Assembly: GCF_003052605.1 (NCBI RefSeq)
Contig: NZ_QASO01000124.1
Span: 49,615-113,614, forward strand
From: Ectopseudomonas oleovorans
GTDB lineage: Bacteria > Pseudomonadota > Gammaproteobacteria > Pseudomonadales > Pseudomonadaceae
Length of the DNA stretch: 64,000 nucleotides
Reading direction: 5' to 3'
Part shown: piece by piece, positions 17,084-24,586 of the stretch
Layout: every line of letters begins with the position of its first letter
Position numbering within the stretch: position 1 is the first letter of the stretch
Translations under genes and position numbers: made by a program
The notes under the pieces: generated by a model
What the model was told of the DNA's origin: nothing
Seen by the model: the letters and a program-made list of their open reading frames with translations, nothing else
Databases searched by the model: none

Positions 17084-17833
17084 TCAGCCGAGCTGCTCCA
17101 TGATCTCTTCAGCGACTTCGGCGTTGTGATAGACGTTCTGCACGTCATCCAGATCTTCGAGCATGTCGATCAGCTTGAAGACCTTCTGCGCCGTTTCCAG
17201 ATCAGTGATCGGCGCGCTGATCGAGGGGATCATGGCGATTTCCGCTTCCTCGGCCTTGAAACCAGCAGCGCTCAGTGCTTCGTTGACGGCATGGAACTCG
17301 GTGAAGCTGGTCGACACCAGGGCCGAACCGTCCTCTCCCATTTCCACATCGTCGGCACCGGCTTCCAGCGCTGCCTCCATCAGGGCATCTTCATCGACAC
17401 CCGGCGCGAAGCTGATCTGCCCCTTGCGCTCGAACATATAGGCAACCGAACCATCGGTGCCGAGGTTGCCGCCGCATTTGGTGAAGGCATGCCGCACTTC
17501 GGCTGCGGTGCGGTTGCGGTTATCGGTCATCACCTCGACGATGATCGCCACACCGCTGGGCGCGTAGCCTTCATAGCTGAACTCGACGACGTTATCGGCT
17601 TCGTTGTTGCCGGCACCACGGGCGATGGCGCGATCGATCACCTCGCGCGACATGTTATTGGTCAGCGCCTTGTCCACGGCCAGGCGCAGACGCGGGTTAT
17701 CCGCCGGAATCGGCCCGCCGTGCTTGGCAGCGACCGTCAGCTCACGAATCAGCTTGGTGAAGATCTTGCCGCGCTTGGCGTCCTGACGCCCCTTGCGGTG
17801 CTTGATATTGGCCCATTTGGAATGACCAGCCAT
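17084..17833 (-). CDS. YebC/PmpR-family regulatory protein
   Basis: 249 residues, full length, starting MAGHSKWANIKHRKGRQDAKRGK, the highly conserved YebC N-terminus. GGPIPADNPRLRLAVDKA and YEGYAPSGVAIIVE are also diagnostic. P. aeruginosa PmpR of this family represses the pqs quorum-sensing regulator, and other members help ribosomes at proline-rich stalls, so the role here is open. It follows aspS (102 bases, with a terminator between) and precedes ruvC, the same order as in P. aeruginosa. Confidence 0.93.
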   Translation of the reverse strand: MAGHSKWANIKHRKGRQDAKRGKIFTKLIRELTVAAKHGGPIPADNPRLRLAVDKALTNNMSREVIDRAIARGAGNNEADNVVEFSYEGYAPSGVAIIVEVMTDNRNRTAAEVRHAFTKCGGNLGTDGSVAYMFERKGQISFAPGVDEDALMEAALEAGADDVEMGEDGSALVSTSFTEFHAVNEALSAAGFKAEEAEIAMIPSISAPITDLETAQKVFKLIDMLEDLDDVQNVYHNAEVAEEIMEQLG

Positions 17834-17900
17834 AACTCACTCCATCTATAAGGTTTCACGATTACCGGGGCGTAAGAGTTTGAGTCTCCACCCCATAACG

Positions 17901-17927
17901 AAGAAGCCTGGAATCTCCAGGCTTCTT
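17901..17927. terminator. Terminator after aspS
   Basis: Eleven-base stem AAGAAGCCTGG/CCAGGCTTCTT with loop AATCT, in the gap between the aspS stop (17936) and the yebC start. The T-run on the minus strand is short, so termination may be partial. Confidence 0.75.
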
Positions 17928-17935
17928 TGACAGGC

Positions 17936-19711
17936 TTATTCGGCCTTGGGTTGCTCGCGCAGGCGAATGTGCAGCTCGCGCAGCGACTTGTTGTCGACAA
18001 TACCCGGCGCCTGAGTCATGACGCAGGCCGCACTCTGGGTTTTCGGGAAGGCAATCACTTCGCGGATCGACTGTGCGCCGGTCATCAGCATCACCAGACG
18101 ATCCAGACCGAAGGCCAAACCACCATGGGGCGGCGCACCGTACTTGAGGGCATCGAGGAGGAAGCCGAACTTCTCCTGCTGCTCCTCTTCGCTGATGCCG
18201 AGCACACGGAACACGGTCTGCTGCATGGCCTTGTCGTGGATACGGATCGAACCGCCACCCAGCTCGGTACCGTTGAGCACCATGTCGTAGGCACGCGACA
18301 GCGCGGCAGCCGGATTGGCCTCCAGCTCTTCAGGGCTGCAGCTCGGCGCGGTGAACGGGTGGTGCATGGCGGTCAGGCTGCCGTCGTCGTTTTCCTCGAA
18401 CATCGGGAAATCGACAACCCACAGCGGCGCCCACTCGCAGGTGAACAGATTGAGGTCATGACCCAGCTTGATGCGCAGCGCGCCCAGGGCTTCGCTGACG
18501 ATCTTGGCCTTGTCGGCACCGAAGAACACGATATCGCCGTCGACAGCGCCAACGCGGTCGAGGATGACGTTGATGTTATCCAGCGGGATGTTCTTGACGA
18601 TCGGCGACTGCAGACCGTCAACGCCGGCCGCACGCTCGTTGACCTTGATATAGGCCAGGCCCTTGGCACCGTAAATGCCGACGAACTTGGTGTAGTCGTC
18701 GATCTGCTTGCGCGGCATGCTCGCACCGCCCGGTACGCGCAGCGCGGTAACGCGGCATTTCGGGTCGTTGGCCGGGCCGGCGAAGACCTTGAATTCGACG
18801 TCCTTGAGCTGATCCTCGACGTCCACCAGCTCCAGCGGGATACGCAGGTCCGGCTTGTCCGAGCCGAAGCGGCGCATGGCTTCGGCCAGGGTCATGTGCG
18901 GCAGCTCACCGAACTCGACGTCCAGCACCTCCTTGAACAGGTTGCGCACCATGGTCTCGGTGATGCCCATGATGTCTTTTTCATCGAGGAAGCTGGTCTC
19001 GATGTCGATCTGGGTAAATTCCGGCTGACGGTCGGCGCGCAGGTCTTCGTCGCGGAAGCACTTGGCGATCTGATAGTAGCGGTCGAAGCCGGCGACCATC
19101 AGCAGTTGCTTGAACAACTGCGGCGACTGCGGCAGAGCGAAGAAGCTGCCAGCGTGGGTGCGGCTCGGCACCAGGTAGTCGCGCGCGCCTTCCGGCGTGG
19201 CGCGGGTCAGGATCGGCGTCTCGACATCGAGGAAACCGTTGTCATCCAGGTAACGGCGGATGCTCGAGGTGATGCGCGAACGCAGCTTGAGCTTCTCGGC
19301 CATTTCCGGACGGCGCAGATCGATGAAACGATAGCGCAGACGGGTTTCCTCGCCGACGTCACTGTATTCGTTGAGCGGGAACGGTGGGGTTTCCGCCTCG
19401 TTCAAAACTTCCAGCTCGTAGCCCAGCACCTCGATGGTGCCGCTAGCCATGTTCGGGTTGACCGCACCGGCTGGACGCAGACGCACCTTGCCGGTGATCT
19501 TGACCACATACTCGCTGCGCACGCGGTCGGCCTTGGCAAAGCTCTCGGCACGATCAGGATCGAACACCACCTGAGCCAGGCCTTCACGATCACGGATATC
19601 GAGGAAGATCACCCCGCCATGGTCACGGCGACGGTGTACCCAGCCGCAAAGGGTGATTTCCTGGCCATCCAGGCTCTCGTTCAACTGGCCGCAATAGTGG
19701 CTGCGCATCAT
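17936..19711 (-). CDS. aspS: Aspartyl-tRNA synthetase (probably non-discriminating Asp/Asn type)
   Basis: 591 residues from the ATG at 19711 (MMRSHYCGQLNESLDGQE), the length and start of P. aeruginosa AspS. OB-fold anticodon-binding domain first (GWVHRRRDHGGVIFLDIRDREG), then the class II catalytic core: motif 2 FRDEDLRADRQPEFTQID, the bacterial GAD insertion in the middle, and motif 3 GLAFGLDRLVMLMTG. Pseudomonas AspRS is known to charge both tRNA-Asp and tRNA-Asn, with GatCAB correcting the latter; that this holds here is inferred from similarity. A possible -10 TATAAT lies on the minus strand near 19828-19833. Confidence 0.96.
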   Translation of the reverse strand: MMRSHYCGQLNESLDGQEITLCGWVHRRRDHGGVIFLDIRDREGLAQVVFDPDRAESFAKADRVRSEYVVKITGKVRLRPAGAVNPNMASGTIEVLGYELEVLNEAETPPFPLNEYSDVGEETRLRYRFIDLRRPEMAEKLKLRSRITSSIRRYLDDNGFLDVETPILTRATPEGARDYLVPSRTHAGSFFALPQSPQLFKQLLMVAGFDRYYQIAKCFRDEDLRADRQPEFTQIDIETSFLDEKDIMGITETMVRNLFKEVLDVEFGELPHMTLAEAMRRFGSDKPDLRIPLELVDVEDQLKDVEFKVFAGPANDPKCRVTALRVPGGASMPRKQIDDYTKFVGIYGAKGLAYIKVNERAAGVDGLQSPIVKNIPLDNINVILDRVGAVDGDIVFFGADKAKIVSEALGALRIKLGHDLNLFTCEWAPLWVVDFPMFEENDDGSLTAMHHPFTAPSCSPEELEANPAAALSRAYDMVLNGTELGGGSIRIHDKAMQQTVFRVLGISEEEQQEKFGFLLDALKYGAPPHGGLAFGLDRLVMLMTGAQSIREVIAFPKTQSAACVMTQAPGIVDNKSLRELHIRLREQPKAE

Positions 19712-19874
19712 GATCGTGTTTCGCTTCTCTAAGGTCTTGGATAGGTCAGGCAGCCCCCAGCGCCCTGGGCAGGAGCCACACCGCAGCAAACGTCCAACTG
19801 TACGTCGCACGCCGATAAAGAGCGGGATTATATAGCGTAAATCGCCATGACGCAGCCGCCCGGCAGATGGCTTC

Positions 19875-19880
19875 TATAAT
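19875..19880 (+). promoter_or_regulatory. -10-like TATAAT directly before the Hpt gene
   Basis: A perfect TATAAT ends 2 bases before the ATG at 19883. If used, transcription would begin inside the first codons, making the annotated start leaderless or wrong. No good -35 is visible at 16-18 bases. Confidence 0.3.
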
Positions 19881-19882
19881 CG

Positions 19883-20395
19883 ATGAAGCCTCCCGCCAGG
19901 AGAACGACCATACGCAGCGACCTGCCCAGCGACCTGCTGGAAGACTTTCGCCTCGAAGCCGCCGAGCAGCTACCACGCTGCGAACTACTGCTGATCGAGC
20001 TTGAACGAGCGCCCAAAAGCGCGGAAAGACTGCGCGAGCTGTTTCGCCTGATCCATACGCTCAAGGGCAACCTGGGTTACGTCGAGCTCAACACACTGAT
20101 GCCGCTACCACAAGCCATCGAGGAGGTACTCGACGCCCTGCGTTGCGGCGCCATGACCTTCGACAGCCTGCTGGGCGATATCCTGCTGCTTAGCCTCGAC
20201 CGGTTACGCACCTTGCTGGATCAGGCCCCGGAGGGCAGCGATCATAAGCCTGACAGCGGACAGATCCGGCAACTGTGCAGCGCCCTGCACGCATTGGCCA
20301 CAGCCCCAGCCGAGCAACAGGACGAGCGGATGCGACCCATTGAAAATGAACCGTTCGTTATCGACAACATCCAAACATCGTATTCATTGATATAA
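19883..20395 (+). CDS. Orphan histidine phosphotransfer (Hpt) domain protein
   Basis: 170 residues. An Hpt four-helix bundle is indicated by LLIELERAPKSAERLRELFRLIHTLKGNLGYVEL, with the phosphorylatable His in LIHTLKGN near residue 58. There is no membrane segment and no receiver or kinase domain. No histidine kinase or response regulator is adjacent, so its partners are unknown. It is divergent from aspS and upstream of dps. The start is doubtful: the ATG at 19883 has no ribosome site, while a good AGGAGA sits at 19898-19903, seven bases before an ATA codon at 19910. The real N-terminus may therefore be about nine residues shorter, using a non-standard start. Confidence 0.75.
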   Translation: MKPPARRTTIRSDLPSDLLEDFRLEAAEQLPRCELLLIELERAPKSAERLRELFRLIHTLKGNLGYVELNTLMPLPQAIEEVLDALRCGAMTFDSLLGDILLLSLDRLRTLLDQAPEGSDHKPDSGQIRQLCSALHALATAPAEQQDERMRPIENEPFVIDNIQTSYSLI

Positions 20396-20475
20396 GCCAG
20401 GTTCATCCTGGCAGCCCGCGTGTTAGCCTTCACTCATCATGCGGGCCACGCCCAGACCAACTGAAAGGAGAAATC

Positions 20476-20946
20476 ATGGAAATCAATATCGGAATCGCCG
20501 AACAGGATCGCGCCGCCATTGCCGAAGGCCTTTCGCGCCTGCTTGCCGACACCTACACGCTGTATCTGAAGACCCACAACTTCCACTGGAACGTCACCGG
20601 CCCGATGTTCAACACCTTGCACCTGATGTTCGAAGGGCAGTACACCGAACTGGCCCTGGCCGTCGACGCCATTGCCGAACGTATTCGCGCTCTGGGCTTC
20701 CCGGCACCGGGCACCTACGCCGCGTACGCTCGCCTGTCGTCGATCAAGGAAGAAGAAGGCGTGCCCACGGCAGAAGACATGATCAAACAGCTGGTTGAGG
20801 GCCAGGAAGCCGTGGTGCGCACTGCTCGCGATATCTTCCCGCTGCTCGACAAGGTCAGTGACGAACCGACGGCTGATCTGCTGACCCAACGCATGCAGGT
20901 ACACGAGAAAACCGCCTGGATGCTGCGCAGTCTGCTCGCAGCCTGA
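20476..20946 (+). CDS. Dps-family ferritin-like DNA-binding stress protein
   Basis: 156 residues, full length for the family. The dinuclear iron/ferroxidase motif is HNFHWNVTGPMFNTLHLMFEGQYTELA (His and Asp/Glu ligands at the subunit interface). Dps dodecamers oxidise and store iron and protect DNA under starvation and peroxide stress. AAAGGAGA is well placed before the ATG. It resembles P. aeruginosa PA0962, which also lies beside the cold-shock gene and aspS region. Its presumed terminator is split by an inserted repeat (see 20952-21337). Confidence 0.93.
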   Translation: MEINIGIAEQDRAAIAEGLSRLLADTYTLYLKTHNFHWNVTGPMFNTLHLMFEGQYTELALAVDAIAERIRALGFPAPGTYAAYARLSSIKEEEGVPTAEDMIKQLVEGQEAVVRTARDIFPLLDKVSDEPTADLLTQRMQVHEKTAWMLRSLLAA

Positions 20947-20951
20947 CCCCC

Positions 20952-21337
20952 AAGGCCCGGTTATCCGGGAATGCTGTTCACTTAAGGCTGCACACGTTTG
21001 ACTCCCCTCTCCCATTTATTGGGGGCACGCCTAGTGGAGAGGGGCTGGGGGAGAGGGCTGAAAACACCGCAAACCTGCCAGTTTTCCCCTCTCCGAACGC
21101 GGCCCGCCCTAACAGGCCGTTGAAAAACGTAGGCGAGGCAGCCAATGCAAGGCAAAAATAGGCGAAAAAGCGGAGTTTACGAGCTGTAAATGAGCATTTT
21201 GAGCCTGTTTTTAACGCAGCAGTGGCAACGCAGATAGTTTTTCAACAGCCTGCTAACCCTCTCCCCAAAGGGGCGAGGGGACTCATCGCGTCCGACCATT
21301 TCTTATGTGAACAGCATTACGCTCATCCGGGCCTTTT
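20952..21337. repeat. Nested repeat insertion splitting the dps terminator
   Basis: The outer arms AAGGCCCGG (20952-20960) and CCGGGCCTTTT (21327-21337) look like the two halves of one rho-independent terminator, now ~365 bases apart. Inside lie inverted arms AATGCTGTTCACTTAAG (20970-20986) and CTTATGTGAACAGCATT (21302-21318), 16 of 17 complementary. Within those is a CCTCTCCC/GGGAGAGG palindrome, itself interrupted by the 146-bp element at 21110-21255. The 454-base gap between dps and the GGDEF gene holds nothing else. Confidence 0.65.
21110..21255. repeat. 146-bp MITE-like repeat, copy A
   Basis: Bounded by imperfect terminal inverted repeats TAACAGGCCGTTGAAAAAC and GTTTTTCAACAGCCTGCTA. 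The core contains GCGGAGTTTACGAGC and TGTAAATGAGCATTTTGAGCC. It shares ends and core with the repeat at 48337-48528 and the core only with 53835-53977. No coding capacity. Confidence 0.75.
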
Positions 21338-21400
21338 CATTAGGCACATAGTTATCCCCTGATCTATGCTCTGGCCATTAGCCAGCGAGTTCCTGCCGCA

Positions 21401-22468
21401 ATGAGTCAAGCAAACAAACCGCTCAGCATCATCAACCTCTACCCGGAAGAAACCCGCGAGGCGGCGGAACTACTGAAACAAGCGGTGCCGCTGATGATGC
21501 GCCACGCCATACCGCCCAACCCGGTGCACTATGCACTCTGGTACACCTACAGCAGAGGCAGCGAACCCGAACTCAACCGACGCCTGGACAAGGTGGTCGA
21601 GGACTTCGACGTATTCCCCCCGGAAACCGCCAGCCGCCTGTTTCGCGACTACATCATCCGCGGCGAACTGGAAGAAGCACGCGCCGGCCAGCAACAAGTC
21701 ATCGAGCTGGTCGACGATATCGAAGGCGACGTCTCCAGCAGCGTGATCGGTAGCCAGCACTACCAGCAGAGCCTGAGCCAGGGTCTCAGCGCCCTGCAGG
21801 AGCCGATCATCGACGATCTGCCCGGCGTGCTCAGCGAGTTACAGGAAAGCACGCAACTGATGCAGGATCAGCAGGAAAAATTCCTCTATCGCCTGCGCGC
21901 CGCACAGCAGGAGATAACCCATCTGCGCAGCCAACTGGAGCGCGCCCACCTGGCTGCAACGCTCGACAGCCTGACCCGCGTATTCAATCGCCACGCCTTT
22001 ACCCGCCTGCTGGAACGCGCCCTGAGCGAGTCAACAGACGGGCTGGCGCTGCTAATGCTGGATATCGATCATTTCAAGCAGTTCAACGATCAGTACGGCC
22101 ACCCCCTGGGCGACCGCGTACTCCAGCATGTCGGGCAACTGCTGCGCAACCTGTTGCCACCCGAGGCTTTCGCAGCGCGCTATGGGGGCGAGGAGTTCTG
22201 CGTCGTGCTGCGCAATTGCGCCAGCCTGGACGAGGTACTGACCTTCGCCGAACAATTGCGCAACAAGATTCAGTCCCTGCGGGTCAAGGTCAGACGCACG
22301 GACCAGATTCTGGACAGCATCACTGCGTCCTTCGGCTGCGCTCTAGCCGAAAACGGTGACACGTTCGAATCCCTCCTGACCCGTGCCGATGATGCGCTCT
22401 ATCAAGCCAAGCGTGCAGGACGCAATCAGGTACACCCCGCGATCAGCGAAGCGATAGTAAGCGCTTGA
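21401..22468 (+). CDS. Diguanylate cyclase (GGDEF domain)
   Basis: 355 residues, soluble. The N-terminal ~170 residues are helical with no recognised sensor fold; a coiled-coil (QDQQEKFLYRLRAAQQEITHLRSQLERAH) leads into the GGDEF domain from about residue 190. The active site reads RYGGEEF, with LDIDHFKQFND upstream for Mg/GTP binding, so it should make cyclic di-GMP. The allosteric inhibitory site RxxD is replaced by PPEA, so product feedback is probably absent. As I recall, P. aeruginosa lacks a gene of this kind between dps and the cold-shock gene. The ATG at 21401 lacks a strong ribosome site. Confidence 0.88.
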   Translation: MSQANKPLSIINLYPEETREAAELLKQAVPLMMRHAIPPNPVHYALWYTYSRGSEPELNRRLDKVVEDFDVFPPETASRLFRDYIIRGELEEARAGQQQVIELVDDIEGDVSSSVIGSQHYQQSLSQGLSALQEPIIDDLPGVLSELQESTQLMQDQQEKFLYRLRAAQQEITHLRSQLERAHLAATLDSLTRVFNRHAFTRLLERALSESTDGLALLMLDIDHFKQFNDQYGHPLGDRVLQHVGQLLRNLLPPEAFAARYGGEEFCVVLRNCASLDEVLTFAEQLRNKIQSLRVKVRRTDQILDSITASFGCALAENGDTFESLLTRADDALYQAKRAGRNQVHPAISEAIVSA

Positions 22469-22639
22469 TTTGAGAAGCCATCTTCTTTGCTGTTAAATAG
22501 GCCGGCCTGCCATATCACCTTCCTGTGGCATGGCCAACCTTGTATACCGGCGCGCGCCATGGCCGTTCAGTTGGCCACTAGCGAAGCGCGCTCCCTCCGC
22601 AACACCTTGAGTCATCATCAATTAGTGAGTTCATCGAAG

Positions 22640-23263
22640 ATGTTGAAGATTGCCCATCTCGTTACAGGGTTTGCTGCCCTGCTGCTTTGCGCCGTACCCG
22701 GTTTTTCCACTTCATTGCTGACCACCCCTGATGCCGTCTACCTGGCACTGACTGGCCTGCTCAACCTGCTGGCCGCCTCGCAACAACAGAGCGCTCCGGC
22801 TGCACGGCAGCAACTGCTCGGCCTGTCTTCTGCACTGCTGATACTGGCCACGGTGATACAAAGTCTGATCCTGCTTGCCCCACTGCCCAACATTGGCGGT
22901 CAACCAGCCATCTGGCTGCCACTGCTGACCCTGCTCGTCGCCGTGGCGCTGAACCTTGCCGCACACCTGAAGACCGCCCCTCGCAGCCCAGAACAACGCG
23001 CACCCTCGCAGCCTACCAGCGTCAGCAGCAGCTTCGGCGATGACGATCGCGAGACTGGCACGGTCAAGTGGTTCAATACATCCAAAGGCTTTGGCTTCAT
23101 TTCCCGCGACTCGGGCGAGGATATCTTCGTGCACTTTCGCGCCATTCGCGGCGAAGGCCACCGCGTACTGGTCGAAGGCCAACGTGTGGAGTTCTCGGTC
23201 ATGCAGCGTGACAAGGGCCTGCAGGCCGAAGACGTGATCGCAGCGCCACCTGCGCGGCGCTGA
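22640..23263 (+). CDS. Membrane-anchored cold-shock-domain protein
   Basis: 207 residues if it starts at the ATG at 22640 (MLKIAHLVTGFAALLL). The open frame extends to 22487 but the extra residues look non-coding. Four hydrophobic segments fill the first ~115 residues (IAHLVTGFAALLLCAVPGF; AVYLALTGLLNLLAA; LGLSSALLILATVIQSLILL; WLPLLTLLVAVALNLAAHL). A flexible linker leads to a C-terminal cold-shock domain with the RNA-binding motifs TGTVKWFNTSKGFGFIS and DIFVHFRAI. This matches the layout I recall for P. aeruginosa PA0961. It would hold an RNA/ssDNA-binding domain at the inner membrane. It has its own terminator just downstream. Confidence 0.85.
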   Translation: MLKIAHLVTGFAALLLCAVPGFSTSLLTTPDAVYLALTGLLNLLAASQQQSAPAARQQLLGLSSALLILATVIQSLILLAPLPNIGGQPAIWLPLLTLLVAVALNLAAHLKTAPRSPEQRAPSQPTSVSSSFGDDDRETGTVKWFNTSKGFGFISRDSGEDIFVHFRAIRGEGHRVLVEGQRVEFSVMQRDKGLQAEDVIAAPPARR

Positions 23264-23276
23264 GCGGCAGCCAAAG

Positions 23277-23302
23277 CAAAGCCCGGGAAACCGGGCTTTT
23301 TC
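23277..23302. terminator. Bidirectional terminator between the cold-shock gene and slyX
   Basis: Stem AAAGCCCGG/CCGGGCTTT with GAAA tetraloop, followed by T-residues on the plus strand. It separates two convergent genes. Confidence 0.9.
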
Positions 23303-23305
23303 ACA

Positions 23306-23512
23306 TCAATAGTGCGGAGGCGGCGCTTGGTCTTCGGCAATCCCCGCCTGCCCACTCAATTCCTCCTGGCGACGCGCCAGAACCTTTAGCTGCAACTGCA
23401 TGCGCTCGATACGCTTGCCCTGCTCGACCAGCTCATCACTCAATGCCTGAATGGTGTCATCCTGAAAGGCCAGGCGGCTTTCCAGCTCCATGATCCGCGA
23501 CTCAAGGCTCAT
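23306..23512 (-). CDS. slyX: SlyX family protein
   Basis: 68 residues, almost entirely a coiled coil with heptad pattern (LESRIMELESRLAFQDDTIQALSDELVEQGKRIERMQLQLKVL, split by no breaks), ending in the typical PPPHY. Biochemical function of SlyX is unknown. Its ATG overlaps the stop codon of the HIT gene (ATGA), so it is translationally coupled to it. Confidence 0.93.
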   Translation of the reverse strand: MSLESRIMELESRLAFQDDTIQALSDELVEQGKRIERMQLQLKVLARRQEELSGQAGIAEDQAPPPHY

Positions 23513-23940
23513 GCAGGCTCTCCGGCAAACTGAAAATCCCTGGTCAGCACCAGCCGCAACCTGGCGATGATCTGCTCGACCTGACTCGCCTCGTAAGGCT
23601 GCGCCGGATGCCGCCCCCAGACCGGCGCGGGCCAGGCAATGTCATCGCGCCGACGCACGATCACATGCATATGTAACTGGCTGACGACATTGCCAAGCGT
23701 GGCGACGTTCATCTTGTCGGCCGCGAAGATGTCCTTCAGCGTTTCAGCCAGAAGCGTGGTTTCCTGCCACAGTTGTCGCTGATCATCAGCGTCGAGCTGA
23801 AACAACTCGCTGACCTCTTCACGCCGAGGAACAAGGATGAACCAGGGGTAATTGGAGTCATTCATCAGCAGCAAACGACACAGGGGAAAGTCCCCGATCA
23901 CCAGGCAATCCTGCTGAAGGCGTGAATCCAGAGCGAACAT
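23509..23940 (-). CDS. HIT-family hydrolase
   Basis: 143 residues from the ATG at 23940, fixed by AAGGAGG 7-8 bases upstream. The histidine-triad motif is present as QLHMHVIVRR (HxHxH-type), preceded by LGNVVSQ. HIT proteins hydrolyse or transfer nucleotidyl groups, for example on dinucleoside polyphosphates or AMP-lysine adducts. Its substrate here is unknown. The slyX start overlaps its stop, and P. aeruginosa has the same pairing. Confidence 0.9.
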   Translation of the reverse strand: MFALDSRLQQDCLVIGDFPLCRLLLMNDSNYPWFILVPRREEVSELFQLDADDQRQLWQETTLLAETLKDIFAADKMNVATLGNVVSQLHMHVIVRRRDDIAWPAPVWGRHPAQPYEASQVEQIIARLRLVLTRDFQFAGEPA

Positions 23941-24586
23941 GATGAGCCTCCTTATTAATAAAGCGTAACCCCAGCGGGAGGGGAGCAATGGCGCGCAGAA
24001 TACGCTGGCTCAGCCGAGAGTTCACCCAGCGACCACGCACCAACCCAAGGCAGCTTGAACACATACGCACCGCAGGCGTGCACCATTTTGTTTCTTCCCG
24101 TAATGGACAATGCCAAGCGTTACCGGTTAATGCGCAGGCAATGAGCTAACGGCACCTGCAGACAGCTAACCGCAGGCCTCGGCAACCCCTGACGAATCAG
24201 CACCAAAAGGAGCGCCGGCGCTACCGCGAGCGCTGCCCTGCGCCTAAAAATCAAGGTTTTAGCAAGACAGGCAGGTTTTGAGCACGACTTTTGCTAACTG
24301 TGAAAGCAATGCCCGGCAAGCCGTGCAGTCGATCAATCAAGCGGTCCCAGGCACCTCAGAACCGCAAAAGCGTCGGTGCGACGAGACGCAAGTGCAGAAC
24401 TATAGATTTGCGACATTCTTCTTCACGCGATGCGACACCAGCATGAACGAAGTCGTAACGAATAGACTGCAACTATCGCCAATATTGGCTGCGTGCTATA
24501 AGTTATCGCCGACACAAAAAGAAAGAGCTGTCCATATAACAAAACAGTGGACAGCGCAACTCTTCTAAACCCAAGGAGCAATCACG
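23941..24586. other. Long intergenic region upstream of the OprD-family porin
   Basis: 646 bases with lower GC than its surroundings in the last third. No convincing gene: the plus frame 24278-24568 has no ribosome site and no family features. It ends with AAGGAGCAATCACG before the oprD-like ATG. A long regulatory leader is expected for a regulated porin, but no operator was recognised. Confidence 0.5.

Noticed and set aside
17927..19732. 601-codon plus-strand frame opposite aspS
   Set aside because: Antisense shadow of an unmistakable aminoacyl-tRNA synthetase.
24278..24568. Plus-strand open frame of 96 codons upstream of the OprD-type gene
   Set aside because: No ribosome site, biased composition and no family resemblance; it overlaps the porin leader.
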